The position numbers and the translations under genes were made by a program. 64,000 bases of DNA from Lysinibacillus sp. FSL W8-0992 (GTDB lineage Bacteria > Bacillota > Bacilli > Bacillales_A > Planococcaceae): contig NZ_JBBOZQ010000001.1 in NCBI RefSeq assembly GCF_038008685.1, positions 2,604,001-2,668,000 on the forward strand. The letters run 5' to 3'. Below, piece after piece: positions 1-7,588 of the stretch. How positions within the stretch are numbered: the first letter of the stretch is position 1; each line of letters starts with the position of its first letter. The notes under the pieces were generated by a model. That model did no database searches and was not told the origin of the DNA. It saw only the letters and a list, made by a program, of their open reading frames with translations.

Positions 1-58
1 CAGAAGGAACAAATCCTCCAAAGCGTTAAATAGAAAATAGAGTCTTCGTAGATTTACT

Positions 59-106
59 ATGAAGGCTCTGTTTTTCCCTAGTTAGGGAAAAGATGATAGC
101 CTTCAT
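59..106 (+). promoter_or_regulatory. Nested inverted repeat in the glsA leader
   Basis: ATGAAGGCT at 59-67 pairs with AGCCTTCAT at 98-106, and inside it TTTTCCCTA (72-80) pairs with TAGGGAAAA (83-91). It ends 6 nt before the ribosome-binding site of glsA (GAGAGGAG, 112-118). It has no poly-T tail, so it is not a simple terminator. It could be an mRNA hairpin controlling translation or an operator; the function is unknown. Confidence 0.5.
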
Positions 107-127
107 CTAAGAGAGGAGAATAGCAAA

Positions 128-1111
128 ATGCTTACAAATCATACAAACAACAAATATGATAATCCGCATCAACTTCTTGTAGCTGAGTGGGTGAAGGAGT
201 TTCGACCATTTGCACAAGAAGGTAAATGTGCAAGCTATATTCCAGCATTAGCTCAAAAAGATCCTCATCATTTGGCCATTTCGATTATTGGACCAAATAA
301 TGACGAAATTAATGGAGGGGATACAACTGAACTTTTTACGCTTCAAAGTGTATCGAAAGTTGTAACGTTTATTTTAGCGTGTATGGACCGAGGATTATCT
401 TATGTTTTAGAGCGAGTAGATGTTGAGCCTACTGGTGATACCTTCAATTCAATTATTCGCCTTGAAAGTCATCAGCCTGGAAAACCGTTTAATCCGATGA
501 TTAATGCAGGAGCCATTACAGTTTCCTCGATGCTTGCTGGTAATTCCCCACAAGAGAAAGTTTCAAAAATCCTCTATTTTTTAGAGAAAATTGTTGGGAA
601 GAAATTAAAGGTGAATGAAGAGGTTTTTCAATCTGAATGGCACACCGCCAATCGCAATCGGTCATTAGCGTATTATTTAATGGATTCAGGCTTTTTAGAT
701 TGCCCTGTAGAAGAGGCATTGGAAGTGTACTTGAAGCAATGTGCAATTGAAGTAAATGTTTCAGATTTAGCGATGATCGGTCTAGTTATCGCCAATGATG
801 GCTATCATCCGCTATTACAAACACAGCTGTTTCCAAAGCAAGTGGCAAAACTAGCAAAGGCATTGATGGTGACGTGTGGTATGTATAATGCCTCAGGTAA
901 ATTCGCTGCATTTATTGGTTTACCCGCTAAAAGTGGTGTATCAGGCGCCATTGTTGCGGCAGTTCCAAGTCACGCAAGTTTAGGTTCACCTTTCCCTGCT
1001 GGTTGTGGTATTGGCATATATGGACCTGCTATTGACGAAATCGGAAATAGTGTCGCAGGAGTAAAATTACTAAAGCATGTTGCGACAGAGTGGAACATGA
1101 ATATTTTTTAA
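128..1111 (+). CDS. glsA: Glutaminase A
   Basis: Serine-dependent beta-lactamase-fold glutaminase, which hydrolyses L-glutamine to glutamate and ammonia in the cytoplasm. The 327-aa length is normal for the family. The active-site SxxK is visible as QSVSKV (Ser74, Lys77), followed by conserved NPMINAGAI and a C-terminal KSGVSG region. The ATG at 128 follows GAGAGGAG by about 9 nt. The gene stands alone: a terminator follows at 1117-1158 and an unusual hairpin lies in the leader. B. subtilis has two paralogues (YlaM, YbgJ), and I cannot say which this matches. No permease neighbour reads in the same direction. Confidence 0.93.
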   Translation: MLTNHTNNKYDNPHQLLVAEWVKEFRPFAQEGKCASYIPALAQKDPHHLAISIIGPNNDEINGGDTTELFTLQSVSKVVTFILACMDRGLSYVLERVDVEPTGDTFNSIIRLESHQPGKPFNPMINAGAITVSSMLAGNSPQEKVSKILYFLEKIVGKKLKVNEEVFQSEWHTANRNRSLAYYLMDSGFLDCPVEEALEVYLKQCAIEVNVSDLAMIGLVIANDGYHPLLQTQLFPKQVAKLAKALMVTCGMYNASGKFAAFIGLPAKSGVSGAIVAAVPSHASLGSPFPAGCGIGIYGPAIDEIGNSVAGVKLLKHVATEWNMNIF

Positions 1112-1116
1112 TGATA

Positions 1117-1158
1117 AAAGACTGTAGATTAGCATGAAGCTTTATCTACAGTCTTTTT
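1117..1158 (+). terminator. Intrinsic terminator after glsA
   Basis: Stem AAAGACTGTAGAT / ATCTACAGTCTTT with a 13-nt loop followed by a T tract, starting 5 nt after the glsA stop codon. Confidence 0.9.
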
Positions 1159-1184
1159 TTATAAAATTTAAAAGTAAAGAACTA

Positions 1185-1235
1185 CTGCCATTGATTTCCG
1201 TTTCGTGCGTGCGCTTTCTGTGGGCACACAAATAT
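1185..1235 (-). repeat. Partial copy of the dispersed GACTCCTG...GCCCGC repeat
   Basis: Read on the minus strand this stretch holds TGTGTGCCCACAGAAAGCGC, which resembles the 3' part of the fuller copies at 17568-17695 and 18905-19020 (GTGTGCCCGCAGAAAGC / TGTGCCCGCGGAAAGC). The 5' half is missing, so it is a degenerate or truncated copy between glsA and a small membrane ORF. Confidence 0.5.
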
Positions 1236-1261
1236 GAAACTTTATAAACACCCTTTAATAT

Positions 1262-1432
1262 TTACTGTATTTTTTTCTTTTCAGACAATAAAGACATACA
1301 TAGATTGATAATAAAACCGATGATCATTAATACTTGTAGTAATGGCCATGTAATTCTTGCTTGGACTAAGCTTATTATGAAAAATACAATGACAACACTA
1401 ACTAATGTAATCAATAGATTTTTCATTTTCAT
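1262..1432 (-). CDS. Small two-helix membrane protein (56 aa)
   Basis: Short ORF starting MKMKNLLITL and ending LSEKKKIQ. Residues about 5-22 and 31-50 are hydrophobic, so two membrane helices with a basic C-terminal tail are likely. The ATG at 1432 is preceded on the minus strand by AAAGGGG about 9 nt away, a good ribosome-binding site. I do not recognise a family. It lies between the glsA terminator and the 3' side of the permease, reading in the permease direction but about 530 nt beyond its end. Support is the start signal plus coherent hydrophobicity only. Confidence 0.5.
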   Translation of the reverse strand: MKMKNLLITLVSVVIVFFIISLVQARITWPLLQVLMIIGFIINLCMSLLSEKKKIQ

Positions 1433-1889
1433 TGTCTTTACCCCTTTGTATTAATAGTGGATGTTTGAATATCAAATTCGCATAATTTTGCACCACACCT
1501 ACATAAATCAACTATTCAAACATGTGCTACCAATTTCTTAGTGACATTATAAAAAAATAACTAAAAATTTTCAATATAAAAATAAATGAAATTACACTGT
1601 TTTTTCTTCCTATTAATCAGTCTAAAAAGGAAGTTACTTTTTTAATTAATAATATGTTTACATTGGAAACATTAGGTATGCGAGAGGGGGGCCTGTTGTT
1701 GAAAAGATTTCGACTGTCATCTAGAACGCATAACGCTAGTTTAGCATTAAAAAGGAGATACAAAGTTAAATGTACAGTCAATAAGAGAATGGGGTACGGC
1801 TGAGATAGCAATATCAGTTGTACAGCTAAACATTGTAATGTTGGATAATTGGAGAAAGGTAGGCAGTCAGTGTAATCAACTATATAATG
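1433..1889. other. Intergenic stretch without a supported gene
   Basis: AT-rich, with short ORFs on both strands. A possible TTG-started 34-codon plus-strand ORF near 1699 (LKRFRLSS...) has a G-rich stretch upstream, but I recognise no family. The 95-codon minus-strand frame at 1617-1904 lacks a ribosome-binding site and looks like chance. No RNA gene recognised. Confidence 0.4.
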
Positions 1890-1928
1890 AAAAACAAGAC
1901 GCAATGCTTAATGATTGCGTCTTTGCTG
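1890..1928 (-). terminator. Intrinsic terminator after the amino acid permease
   Basis: On the minus strand AAAGACGCAAT pairs with ATTGCGTCTT and is followed by GTTTTTC; it lies about 37 nt past the permease stop codon. The plus strand reads a matching stem but a poorer T tract. Confidence 0.75.
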
Positions 1929-1964
1929 TGGATTTGTCACAAATGATGATAGAAACAGTGTAGT

Positions 1965-3314
1965 TTATTGTTGACGATTTTTGCGTTTGTATAGAAGGAA
2001 AAGTCCGATAAACCAGATAGGTGTTAGTAAAAGAGCCGTTCTTGTTTCTTCGGAAATCAACATAACAACTAATAAAAACGCGAAGAATGCAAGTATTAAA
2101 TAGTTCACAAACGGTGTTAATGGAGCTTTGAAAATCGATGCTTCATGTAAGGCACGATTTTTACGTTTATAAATGATATGAGAGATTAAAATAATACTCC
2201 ATACCCAAATGAAACAGATTGCACTAATAGTTGTCACGACGCTAAAGGCGTTTTCAGGCATTAGCTTACTAAGTAAGGCCCCCACTGATACAACGATTGC
2301 AGAGATGATAAGTGCATTACTTGGTACACTATTTTTGTTTAGCTTTGCAAATGAAGCGGATGCTTGTTTATTGCGACCAAGATTATACAACATGCGACTT
2401 GTCGAAAATAAACCACTATTGCCTGCTGATGCGGCAGATGTCAGTACTACAAAATTAATAATACCAGCTGCAATAGGTATGCCAGCTAATGTAAATACTT
2501 GTACGAAGGGACTGCTTGTTCCAGACATTTCATACCAAGGGTTGATGCATAAAATGATTACTAATGCCCCAACATAAAATAATAAAATTCGTAGTGGAAT
2601 TTTGTTAATCGCAGAGGGGATATTTTTTTTTGGATCTGCGGTTTCTGCAGCAGAAACACCGACTAATTCAACCCCAACAAAAGCGAAGACAACCATTTGG
2701 AATGCCATCAGGAAACCGTATATGCCATTGGGGAAGAGCCCACCATGTGCCCAAAGGTTTTCCACTGATACTGTTCCAGAGCTTGTTTGGAATCCAGTGA
2801 ATAGCATGAATAATCCGATAATTATAAGTGCAACGATTGTTACAACTTTAATGAGAGCAAACCAAAATTCGAGTTCCCCAAATAGTTTTACAGTCAATAA
2901 GTTTAAAAATAATAAAAGTACTAGGCAGCCAATTGCAGGTACCCATTGCGGGATATTAAACCAATATTGTGTGTAGACACCGACGGCAATAATATCAGCC
3001 ATTGCGGTCATAACCCAGCAAAACCAATAGGTCCAGCCAGTGACGTAACCTGCCCAAGAGCCAATGTACTCTGTAGCGAAATCTGTGAATGAAGTATAGC
3101 CAGCGTTCGATAATAATAGTTCCCCGAGCGCCCGCATAACGAAAAATAAGGCGGTTCCGACAATAAGATAAGCCAATATAATAGAAGGTCCTGCTAAAGC
3201 AATTGCTTTACCTGCTCCTAAAAATAAACCGGTACCAATAGTTCCACCAATCGCAATAAGTTGCACATGGCGATTTTTTAAATCACGTTTTAATTGTTGC
3301 TGTTCCACGTTCAT
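1965..3314 (-). CDS. Amino acid permease (APC superfamily), glycine-riboswitch controlled
   Basis: A 449-aa transporter of the amino acid transporter (AAT/CycA-like) branch of the APC superfamily. The signature IGGTIGTGLFLGAGKAI sits near the N-terminus and about 12 hydrophobic segments follow. The start is ATG at 3314 (MNVEQQQLKRDLKN), preceded by GGGGGA. An in-frame extension to 3578 would read through the riboswitch and is not credible. The family imports proline, D-serine, D-alanine, glycine or aromatic amino acids. The glycine aptamer upstream suggests glycine or a small neutral amino acid as substrate; this is inference. Direction of transport is not shown by sequence. It is monocistronic, with its own terminator at 1890-1928. 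Confidence 0.88.
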   Translation of the reverse strand: MNVEQQQLKRDLKNRHVQLIAIGGTIGTGLFLGAGKAIALAGPSIILAYLIVGTALFFVMRALGELLLSNAGYTSFTDFATEYIGSWAGYVTGWTYWFCWVMTAMADIIAVGVYTQYWFNIPQWVPAIGCLVLLLFLNLLTVKLFGELEFWFALIKVVTIVALIIIGLFMLFTGFQTSSGTVSVENLWAHGGLFPNGIYGFLMAFQMVVFAFVGVELVGVSAAETADPKKNIPSAINKIPLRILLFYVGALVIILCINPWYEMSGTSSPFVQVFTLAGIPIAAGIINFVVLTSAASAGNSGLFSTSRMLYNLGRNKQASASFAKLNKNSVPSNALIISAIVVSVGALLSKLMPENAFSVVTTISAICFIWVWSIILISHIIYKRKNRALHEASIFKAPLTPFVNYLILAFFAFLLVVMLISEETRTALLLTPIWFIGLFLLYKRKNRQQ

Positions 3315-3350
3315 TCCCCCATAAGATGCGTAGAAGCTGTGACTGGAAAA

Positions 3351-3382
3351 TAAAAAGAGACTAGTAGCGACACTAGTCTCGT
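3351..3382 (-). terminator. Riboswitch-linked intrinsic terminator
   Basis: On the minus strand GAGACTAGT - GTCGCT - ACTAGTCTC is followed by TTTTTATTTT. It lies between the glycine aptamer and the permease start, where an expression-platform terminator would be expected. Confidence 0.8.
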
Positions 3383-3473
3383 AAACGTCAGAATAACAAT
3401 TACCATGTTCGAAAGTTTGGTTAGTTAAAAATAAATTTAACATTCGTATGGTATAGCTTTCGTGATGAAAGTT

Positions 3474-3565
3474 TATATTACTCCTCTGTCCTTTTGCCTG
3501 AGATAGTGAACCCTTCGGCGACGCAAATTGCGCTCTCTCCAGAAATGCTCCTGCTATAGTTTGAT
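3474..3565 (-). promoter_or_regulatory. Glycine riboswitch aptamer
   Basis: Read on the minus strand the leader has GGAGAGAGCGC, then GTCGCCGAAGGGTTCA, then CTCAGGCAAAAGGACAGAG. These are the conserved elements of the gcvT/glycine aptamer. I see only one full aptamer, so it would be a singleton rather than the classic tandem. The permease start lies about 160 nt downstream with a terminator between, consistent with control by transcription termination. Aptamer ends are approximate. Confidence 0.87.
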
Positions 3566-4116
3566 CCATAGCATTCATAGCTTTAATCTATACATTATTT
3601 TAAGATATTATTTATCCTATCAATGCCTAGCAAATAATTCAAGGGTAAATTTCAGTTGTTTACAGCAAAAAAAGAAGAATTCGGTCCATGCTGATATATT
3701 TATTACGAAAAATAGTTATTTTAGACATATTGTTTTTCTTGCAATGGGAGATGGCTTACAACAAAGTAGGAGAGTAGAATTAGAACAAGTATGGAGGCTG
3801 TGGAAAATTCACTTTTACGACAAAAAGAGTTATTTGATAAACGGCCTCGACAATACTTCGGAGCATTTTGACATTTTACTGTCCACTGTATGAGGAAGAA
3901 TAAGTTAAATTCAAACGAAATGGTTAGTCGTTAGACAACTACTATTATATAGAAGAAACTCTGAATTTTAGCAAAAAGAATCCATTACCAAAGCAGTTGG
4001 AATGGATTCTTTTGCGCGAAAATAAGCATTGGTGTCGATTTTTCGAAATACATGCTTTACTGTGAAAAGTACTATTTGAAATAGTCGCTTTTGCCTTATT
4101 AAGTTCGCTTTAATTG
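3566..4116. other. Intergenic stretch with a possible gene remnant
   Basis: The permease promoter should lie just right of 3566. A plus-strand run near 3792-3872 reads MEAVENSLLRQKELFDKRPRQYFGAF before a stop, too short to assign. The longer 121-codon plus frame at 3528-3893 begins inside the riboswitch antisense and has no ribosome-binding site. Nothing else recognised. Confidence 0.35.
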
Positions 4117-4500
4117 TTATTTTTTTGTTTTAATTTTACCAGTCCAATTACGGAATCCGCCATCAAGCTGATAGATTTGATTGTAACCACGTTTTTTTAG
4201 GTAAAGAGCAGCACGCGCGCTACGGCCTGTATTTTGACAGTATAAGTATACTGGTAAATCTGGGCGGATTTCTTTATGACGTTGACGTAATGCTGTAGAA
4301 GGAACGTTACGAGCTCCAAGAATATGACCTGCATCAAATTCTTTTTGTTCACGCACATCGATTAACTGTGCTTTACGGTAGCCTTCAATAAATTGTTCTT
4401 GTGTTAAGTTGGTTACGGCTTTTTTTAGACGCATTGCATTAATACCGATATATGCAATTAGAACTACTAAAATAACGCCAATTGTGATAAGTATATCCAA
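4117..4500 (-). CDS. yqhL: Membrane-anchored rhodanese-like protein
   Basis: A 127-aa protein with one N-terminal membrane helix (residues about 3-22) and a single rhodanese domain (about 32-123). The active-site loop has the sulfur-carrying cysteine, YCQNTGRS with Cys88, and the LIDVREQKEFDAGHI motif precedes it. Single-domain rhodaneses carry persulfide sulfur; the substrate is unknown. In B. subtilis yqhL neighbours yqhM (lipM), and here it is divergent from lipM with a shared 124-nt promoter region. The name rests on that synteny plus domain match. Confidence 0.85.
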   Translation of the reverse strand: MDILITIGVILVVLIAYIGINAMRLKKAVTNLTQEQFIEGYRKAQLIDVREQKEFDAGHILGARNVPSTALRQRHKEIRPDLPVYLYCQNTGRSARAALYLKKRGYNQIYQLDGGFRNWTGKIKTKK

Positions 4501-4624
4501 TTTCTTCTTACCCCTTTCTATCTTCTTTATTATTATAAAAGATGCGCTAGCGATAGTCCAATGAGTTTGATAAAATTAACTAGATTATGGCTAGAAATGA
4601 TCTATAAATGTAGGAGATGACGTA

Positions 4625-5455
4625 ATGACAACTTGGTATTTTCTAAATTCAGGAAAATGTAGTCCTTCTTTTAATATGGCACTAGATGAGGCATTGCTTG
4701 ATTGGCATAGTGAGGGTTTAATTCCTCCAGTTATTCGATTTTATGAGTGGGAGCCAGCAACTTTGTCGATTGGTTATTTTCAACAAGCGAAAAGAGATAT
4801 TAATTTAGAAGCATTACGTGAACAAGGAATAGGTTTTGTTCGTCGACCAACAGGCGGTCGAGCAGTATTACATGAACATGAATTGACATATAGCGTGATT
4901 GTTACTGAAAGCTATCCAAATATGCCTGAATCAGTGACTGAAGCGTATCGCGTATTAAGTGAAGGTATATTACAAGGCTTTCATAATTTAGGGATGGATG
5001 CTTATTTTAGCGTACCTGACACGGAAGAAAAAAAGGCAGATTTGAAACAGCCAAAAAGTGCCGTATGCTTTGATGCACCAAGTTGGTATGAGCTTGTTGT
5101 AGAAGGCAAAAAAATAGCAGGTAGTGCACAAACACGTCAGAAAGGTGTTATTTTACAGCATGGTGCGATTTTACTTGATCTAGATGAAGAGAAATTATTA
5201 TCTGTATTTAATTTTTCTAGTGATGAGGCAAAAGAGCGTATGCGCAAAAAACTACCAGAGAAGGCAGTTGCTATTAATAGCCTTGTTAATAATCCTGTTT
5301 CTATCGAACAATGTGTAACTGCATTTCGAGATGGCTTTGCAAAATCGTTGCAAATTGAATTAAAACCATTTACACTTTCTGAGGAGCAATTAAAATATGT
5401 GCGCGATTTAGAAGAAAAAAAATACGCACATGATGATTGGAACTTTAAAAAGTAA
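4625..5455 (+). CDS. lipM: Octanoyltransferase LipM
   Basis: Transfers octanoyl groups from acyl carrier protein to GcvH, the first step of lipoate assembly in Firmicutes. At 276 aa it is full length. The biotin/lipoate ligase fold is marked by [18 protein letters not shown] (residues 73-90). Cys148 in SAVCFD is the expected acyl-thioester cysteine and Lys163 in GKKIAGSAQ the expected conserved lysine. The ATG at 4625 follows TAGGAGATG. Lipoate made here would serve the branched-chain 2-oxoacid dehydrogenase encoded at 46-51 kb as well as other lipoyl complexes. It is monocistronic in this context. Confidence 0.92.
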   Translation: MTTWYFLNSGKCSPSFNMALDEALLDWHSEGLIPPVIRFYEWEPATLSIGYFQQAKRDINLEALREQGIGFVRRPTGGRAVLHEHELTYSVIVTESYPNMPESVTEAYRVLSEGILQGFHNLGMDAYFSVPDTEEKKADLKQPKSAVCFDAPSWYELVVEGKKIAGSAQTRQKGVILQHGAILLDLDEEKLLSVFNFSSDEAKERMRKKLPEKAVAINSLVNNPVSIEQCVTAFRDGFAKSLQIELKPFTLSEEQLKYVRDLEEKKYAHDDWNFKK

Positions 5456-5528
5456 AATATGGTATAAGAAAAATATTTTTTCATCGTTTAAACCTTGTAA
5501 TGGCAAGCAGTAACCAATCTACTTGAAA

Positions 5529-5557
5529 TTGCAAGAGTTGAATTAAAAATCTATATA
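5529..5557 (+). promoter_or_regulatory. Probable sigma-A promoter for nrdJ
   Basis: TTGCAA (5529-5534), a 17-bp spacer and TATATA (5552-5557). It lies about 100 nt before the nrdJ start and just upstream of two NrdR-like boxes, which would sit at or just after the transcription start. Confidence 0.5.
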
Positions 5558-5580
5558 TAGTATCTTTTTAAAAGAAACAT

Positions 5581-5618
5581 ACACAATATGTAGTGTTTAC
5601 CGACACATGATATTGTGT
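5581..5618 (+). promoter_or_regulatory. Paired NrdR-type boxes upstream of nrdJ
   Basis: ACACAATATGTAGTGT (5581-5596) and ACACATGATATTGTGT (5603-5618) both fit the 16-bp NrdR palindrome of the general form ACAC-AT-rich-GTGT. Their starts are 22 bp apart, about two helical turns. NrdR is the known ATP/dATP-sensing repressor of bacterial nrd genes. Binding is inferred from motif, number and position. Confidence 0.75.
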
Positions 5619-5657
5619 ATTTATTATTGTAAGGCTTAAAATAAGGGAGGCAAAACG

Positions 5658-6449
5658 ATGGTACTCACAAATCATCAACCCGATGTAAACAAACAAATTG
5701 AACAGTTAAACAAAGATATTGAGCAATTCCCACAGGTTCACCCTGTTACGCCCGATATGCACATAACGCATAAAGGTGTATCAAGACTTGTGATGATCGA
5801 TCGCTACTCGTTTAAGGATACGGAAAAGAAAACGCTAAAAGCTGGTGATTTCGTCGTATTAACAGTTAAGGCAGATCCAAAATTCCCTGCACGTGGTTTA
5901 GGAACAATACAACATATCGATATGTCTACAAAAACAGCCGACATTTTGATTGAGGAAGACTACCGTAGCGCATTAGATGATCCTAAAGAGCAAGAAACAG
6001 GTGTGATTACACGTTCAATTGACGTGCTAGAAAAGCCTCTTGAAATATTTTATGAACAAATCGCAAAACGAAATGCAACAGGGCTTGCTTTAGTTGAAAA
6101 AACAGCTGAAAAACGCCAAGAGTGGTTTGAGAAATTTTATAAACAGCTTGTATCATTGAAATTTGTACCAGCTGGCCGTGTCATTTATGGAGCAGGTTCT
6201 GAAACAGATGTAACCTTCTTTAACTGCTATGTAATGCCGTTTGTTGCGGATTCACGTGAAGGTATTAGTGATCACCGTAAGCAAGTAATGGAAATTATGA
6301 GCCGTGGTGGTGGTGTAGGAACGAATGGTTCAACACTTCGTCCACGCAATACGTTAGCACGTGGTGTTAATGGTAAATCTTCAGGTTCGGTTTCATGGCT
6401 AGATGACATTGCAAAACTGACTCACCTTGTCGAGCAAGGTGGATCCCGT
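5658..6449 (+). CDS. nrdJ: Adenosylcobalamin-dependent ribonucleotide reductase, exon 1
   Basis: First 264 codons of class II ribonucleotide reductase, which makes deoxyribonucleotides using coenzyme B12. Strong start: GGGAGG then ATG at 5658. The redox-active first cysteine is visible in TFFNCYVMP (Cys190), and the exon ends EQGGSR. Translation without splicing would stop at TAA 6450-6452. Removing 6450-7588 joins Arg264 (CGT) to the next Arg codon in frame and restores the family motif GGSRRGAQM. The complete protein would be 856 aa. NrdR-like boxes upstream suggest deoxynucleotide-responsive control. Activity depends on intron splicing. Confidence 0.92.
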
Positions 6450-7588
6450 TAACCAAAACGGCGGGATTAAAATCTCGTGAATTGCTGGAACACCCTTAGA
6501 GCTTTTCTTGCTACAACGTAAACTGTGAAGTTAAACGTGAATGCTTGAAAAAAGAAAAGATTGGGCAATCAGCAGCGAAGCATCTGTGGAAATGCAGATG
6601 AACGTTCAACGACTATTGAACCTTCCTAAACTTTTAAGCCACTTAGGAGGTGGAAGCATGGAAGAAGTAAATCGTAATGTACGGAGACGTCCTTACGAGG
6701 CGCGAGACAAAGAACGATTGATTAAAGAGATTATTGAGTTACATGAGCATGGAATGAGCCAAGTAGATATTGCGAAAACACTTCGTATAGGTAGAGGAAC
6801 AATTCTTAGATGGAATAAAGAATTAGAACTTTTTAAACCAAGAACGCCTGGTGAAGCTGGTAAGCTGAAAAATAAGAAATATCGTTATAATGAAAACTAC
6901 TTTAAACAAGTTGATACAGCGAATAAGGCTTATTTAGTAGGTTATATTACAGGTGATGGAACGATTTTTGACCGCAGAAAATCAAAACGCCTTGTGTTAT
7001 CACTCGCAGAGCAAGATCGACAACTACTTGAAGATATCGCTAAAGAATTATGTATGTTGGACGCAATTAAATTCCGACCACGCACAGCGCCAAATGAACA
7101 AAATAAATACGCTTTACCAATCAATTCAACAGAAATGTGTAATGATTTAATTAAATTAGGAATTACACCACGAAAAACAGGTTTTGAACGTTGGATTAAT
7201 TTTGGAAGAGAAGATTTACAGTGGGCGTATTTAAGAGGTTTTTTTGATGCAGATGGTCATATATCAAGTCGTGGAAGACTCGGGTTTACAGGAAATAGTC
7301 ATATGCTCCTGTCATTGCTACAATTTCTTCATAATAATCAACTGGCTTTATCTGTCCACAAACTTTATCCGAAACAAGGTTGCGTAGACTTATACATTAC
7401 TCGAAAAGATGATGTGAAAAAGATTGCTCAACAGTTATATAAGTATGGCTCCATTCAACTCAATCGCAAATATGAAAAAATCAAATCCTTCTTTGATGAT
7501 ATAGTCTGATCTTATGTGAAAGCATAAGAATGTGGCAGAAATGACCGCATCGCAAAAGTATTTTAAAATACTTTTATGTAACAAAAAG
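6450..7588 (+). mobile_element. Group I intron inside nrdJ
   Basis: The 1139-nt intron starts after exon UCCCGU and ends with the expected terminal G. P1 is exon UCCCGU (6444-6449) paired with internal guide GCGGGA (6461-6466), ending in the required U-G wobble. P10 can form between 3' exon CGU (7589-7591) and ACG (6458-6460), directly next to the guide. Core elements: P near 6479-6494 (AATTGCTGGAACACCC), Q 6567-6580 (AATCAGCAGCGAAG), R 6604-6616 ending GACTAT, S at 7498-7506 ending ATAGTC; P7 is GACTAT/ATAGTC. A P9-like hairpin lies at 7511-7528 and a palindrome at 7554-7575. It hosts a homing endonuclease gene between R and S. Confidence 0.93.
6658..7509 (+). CDS. Intron-encoded LAGLIDADG homing endonuclease
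   Basis: A 283-aa double-motif LAGLIDADG endonuclease that would cut intronless nrdJ alleles and drive intron homing. The motifs are YLVGYITGDG (residues 92-101) and YLRGFFDADG (191-200), about 100 residues apart as in monomeric enzymes. Each carries the metal-binding acidic residue. A helix-turn-helix-like segment at about 18-53 (GMSQVDIAKTLRIGRGTILRW) may add DNA binding. The ATG at 6658 follows TAGGAGG; the frame is open from 6541, but that part lies in the ribozyme core and has no ribosome-binding site. The last two codons are the 3' strand of P7. No frameshift is seen, so it may be active. Confidence 0.92.
   Translation: MEEVNRNVRRRPYEARDKERLIKEIIELHEHGMSQVDIAKTLRIGRGTILRWNKELELFKPRTPGEAGKLKNKKYRYNENYFKQVDTANKAYLVGYITGDGTIFDRRKSKRLVLSLAEQDRQLLEDIAKELCMLDAIKFRPRTAPNEQNKYALPINSTEMCNDLIKLGITPRKTGFERWINFGREDLQWAYLRGFFDADGHISSRGRLGFTGNSHMLLSLLQFLHNNQLALSVHKLYPKQGCVDLYITRKDDVKKIAQQLYKYGSIQLNRKYEKIKSFFDDIV

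Noticed and set aside
3315-3578. N-terminal extension of the amino acid permease
   Set aside because: The frame is open but runs through the glycine riboswitch and its terminator; the ribosome-binding site points to ATG 3314.
3528-3893. Plus-strand 121-codon ORF opposite the riboswitch
   Set aside because: Starts in antisense riboswitch sequence, no start signal, low-complexity composition.
6541-6657. Longer homing endonuclease starting at 6541
   Set aside because: This part is the ribozyme core (Q and R elements); the TAGGAGG site supports ATG 6658.
6450-7588. Intein rather than intron in nrdJ
   Set aside because: The reading frame stops at 6450-6452 and does not pass through the insert; intein splice-junction residues are absent, while P1, P7 and P10 helices are present.
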